A stretch of 64,000 nucleotides of DNA from Pseudomonadaceae bacterium SI-3 (GTDB taxonomy: Bacteria; Pseudomonadota; Gammaproteobacteria; Pseudomonadales; Pseudomonadaceae), in the NCBI GenBank assembly GCA_004010935.1, contig CP026511.1, positions 62,001 to 126,000 on the forward strand. The letters are read 5' to 3'. Shown in pieces: positions 63,384 to 64,000 of the stretch. Both the position numbers and the translations under genes were made by a program. The notes beneath the pieces were generated by a model. The model did not search any database and was not told the origin of the DNA. It worked only from the letters and a program-made list of their open reading frames with translations. Numbering within the stretch: position 1 is the stretch's first letter; every line of letters starts with the position of its first letter.

Positions 63384-64000
63384 ATGTGGCATATCACCTG
63401 TGGCGATCTCGCCGCCGACAGCGTCCGGCAACTGCTGGCCGAGGGCAATGAGCTCCGCGTTCTGCGCGACGACTTGGCGGTCGGGCCGCTCGCGGATATC
63501 GAATCACCACCGTGCAAGACACGCATGGCGTTCTGGGAAGGTGTCTGGCCTATCGGGCTGGAGCCCCGACCGGATTTCTCCGGCATTGCCAGCGACGCCG
63601 AGTGGCTGGCGCGACTGCCCGATCAGCGGCGGCAAATAACCGTCTGGCATGGCGACAGCGCCTCCGAACAGCTGATGTTGGCGCGGGTGGCGGCCGCTCT
63701 GGAAGGCTCAGCGATACCGCTACATGAGGTCGCCTGCGGCACCGGTGACAGCCGAGTCGGTACACGCATGGCGGTGTCGATGCGTGCGCCGGATGCCCTG
63801 GCAGCGCTCTACCAACCTCGCCTCGTTGCGCCTGCTCGCATCGCCGAACTCGCTGGTCAATGGCGGGCCGCTGTCGAAGAGAGCGCAGCGATACGCCGCT
63901 GGGTCGACGGGCGTTTCGTCGGTGAAGACCACTCGCGGATCGACAGTGAGCTGCTGACGGCCTGCGGCAATGACTGGATGCCGCTCGCCCGCGCCATGGC
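63384..64000 (+). CDS. DUF1835-domain protein, partial (runs off window)
   Basis: An open frame with no stop to the end of the window: 205 codons from ATG 63384, which follows CTGGAG. It begins MWHITCGDLAADSVRQLLAE and continues RVLRDDLAVGPLADI, RRQITVWHGDSASEQLML and WVDGRFVGEDHSRIDSELL. That is DUF1835, in which an N-terminal domain with VLRDDLAVGPL and WHGDSASEQ is usually followed by a DUF3658 region (not yet reached). Function unknown. It is 17 bases after the zinc-ribbon gene and probably in the prlC operon. Confidence 0.82.
   Translation, partial: MWHITCGDLAADSVRQLLAEGNELRVLRDDLAVGPLADIESPPCKTRMAFWEGVWPIGLEPRPDFSGIASDAEWLARLPDQRRQITVWHGDSASEQLMLARVAAALEGSAIPLHEVACGTGDSRVGTRMAVSMRAPDALAALYQPRLVAPARIAELAGQWRAAVEESAAIRRWVDGRFVGEDHSRIDSELLTACGNDWMPLARAM

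Overview
The window is high-GC chromosomal DNA from a pseudomonad, most likely the Pseudomonas stutzeri (Stutzerimonas) group. I infer this from four things: the 689-codon trehalose synthase matches the P. stutzeri-type enzyme as I remember it; trpI lies divergent from trpBA, the pseudomonad arrangement; Pseudomonas-type REP palindromes occur throughout; and the trpAB-trpI, paired-lipoprotein/peptidase and prlC blocks follow an order I recall from near the P. aeruginosa origin. No database search was run.

Layout. 0.2-11.3 kb: trehalose synthase, a secreted metallopeptidase-like protein, a GAF/degenerate-GGDEF/EAL phosphodiesterase, and two related hybrid histidine kinases, the second broken by a 2-base contraction in a CG run; then a quinone oxidoreductase. 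11.3-14.7 kb: an AT-rich accessory island with three genes (a deoxyribosyltransferase/TIR-like effector candidate, a GIY-YIG protein and an unrecognised protein); this is the best candidate for an undescribed defence-type system. 14.7-16.1 kb: an ACT-domain gene and a DUF1993 gene between two 98-base direct repeats. 16.1-28.1 kb: patatin, PnuC plus a ribosylnicotinamide-kinase-like gene with an ABC exporter between them, a RAYT transposase beside clustered copies of a GTAGGGTGGGC palindrome, a DUF945 protein, a Ktr-type potassium uptake pair and a YflT-like stress protein. 28.5-35 kb: YghU-type glutathione transferase, a histidine kinase, a three-unit tandem array of about 335 bases carrying REP pairs and a coding relic, then trpA-trpB divergent from trpI. 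35-39 kb: an EF-hand protein, an OB-fold-like protein, a secreted subtilase and galE. 39.4-45.0 kb: a tightly overlapped operon of glycosyltransferase, glf, a glycosidase, an ABC exporter and a KTSC protein, which together with galE suggests synthesis and export of a galactofuranose glycoconjugate. 45.4-53.4 kb: dodecin, a Na+/H+ antiporter, an LLM oxidoreductase, two paralogous lipoproteins, a predicted peptidase, two ferritin-like proteins and a small alpha/beta hydrolase. 53.4-55.0 kb: an IS110-family element next to copies of a hairpin repeat. 55.0-64.0 kb: a PhoD-like metallophosphoesterase, a HAD phosphatase, a gamma-carbonic-anhydrase-like protein, an AraC regulator divergent from a bile-acid-symporter-like transporter, a repeat-filled gap, prlC with a zinc-ribbon gene, and a DUF1835 gene that runs off the end.

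Most genes are ordinary housekeeping or stress functions. The unusual content is in the AT-rich island, the Galf operon, the several families of palindromic repeat with one resident RAYT, the tandem array before trpA, and the IS110 insertion.
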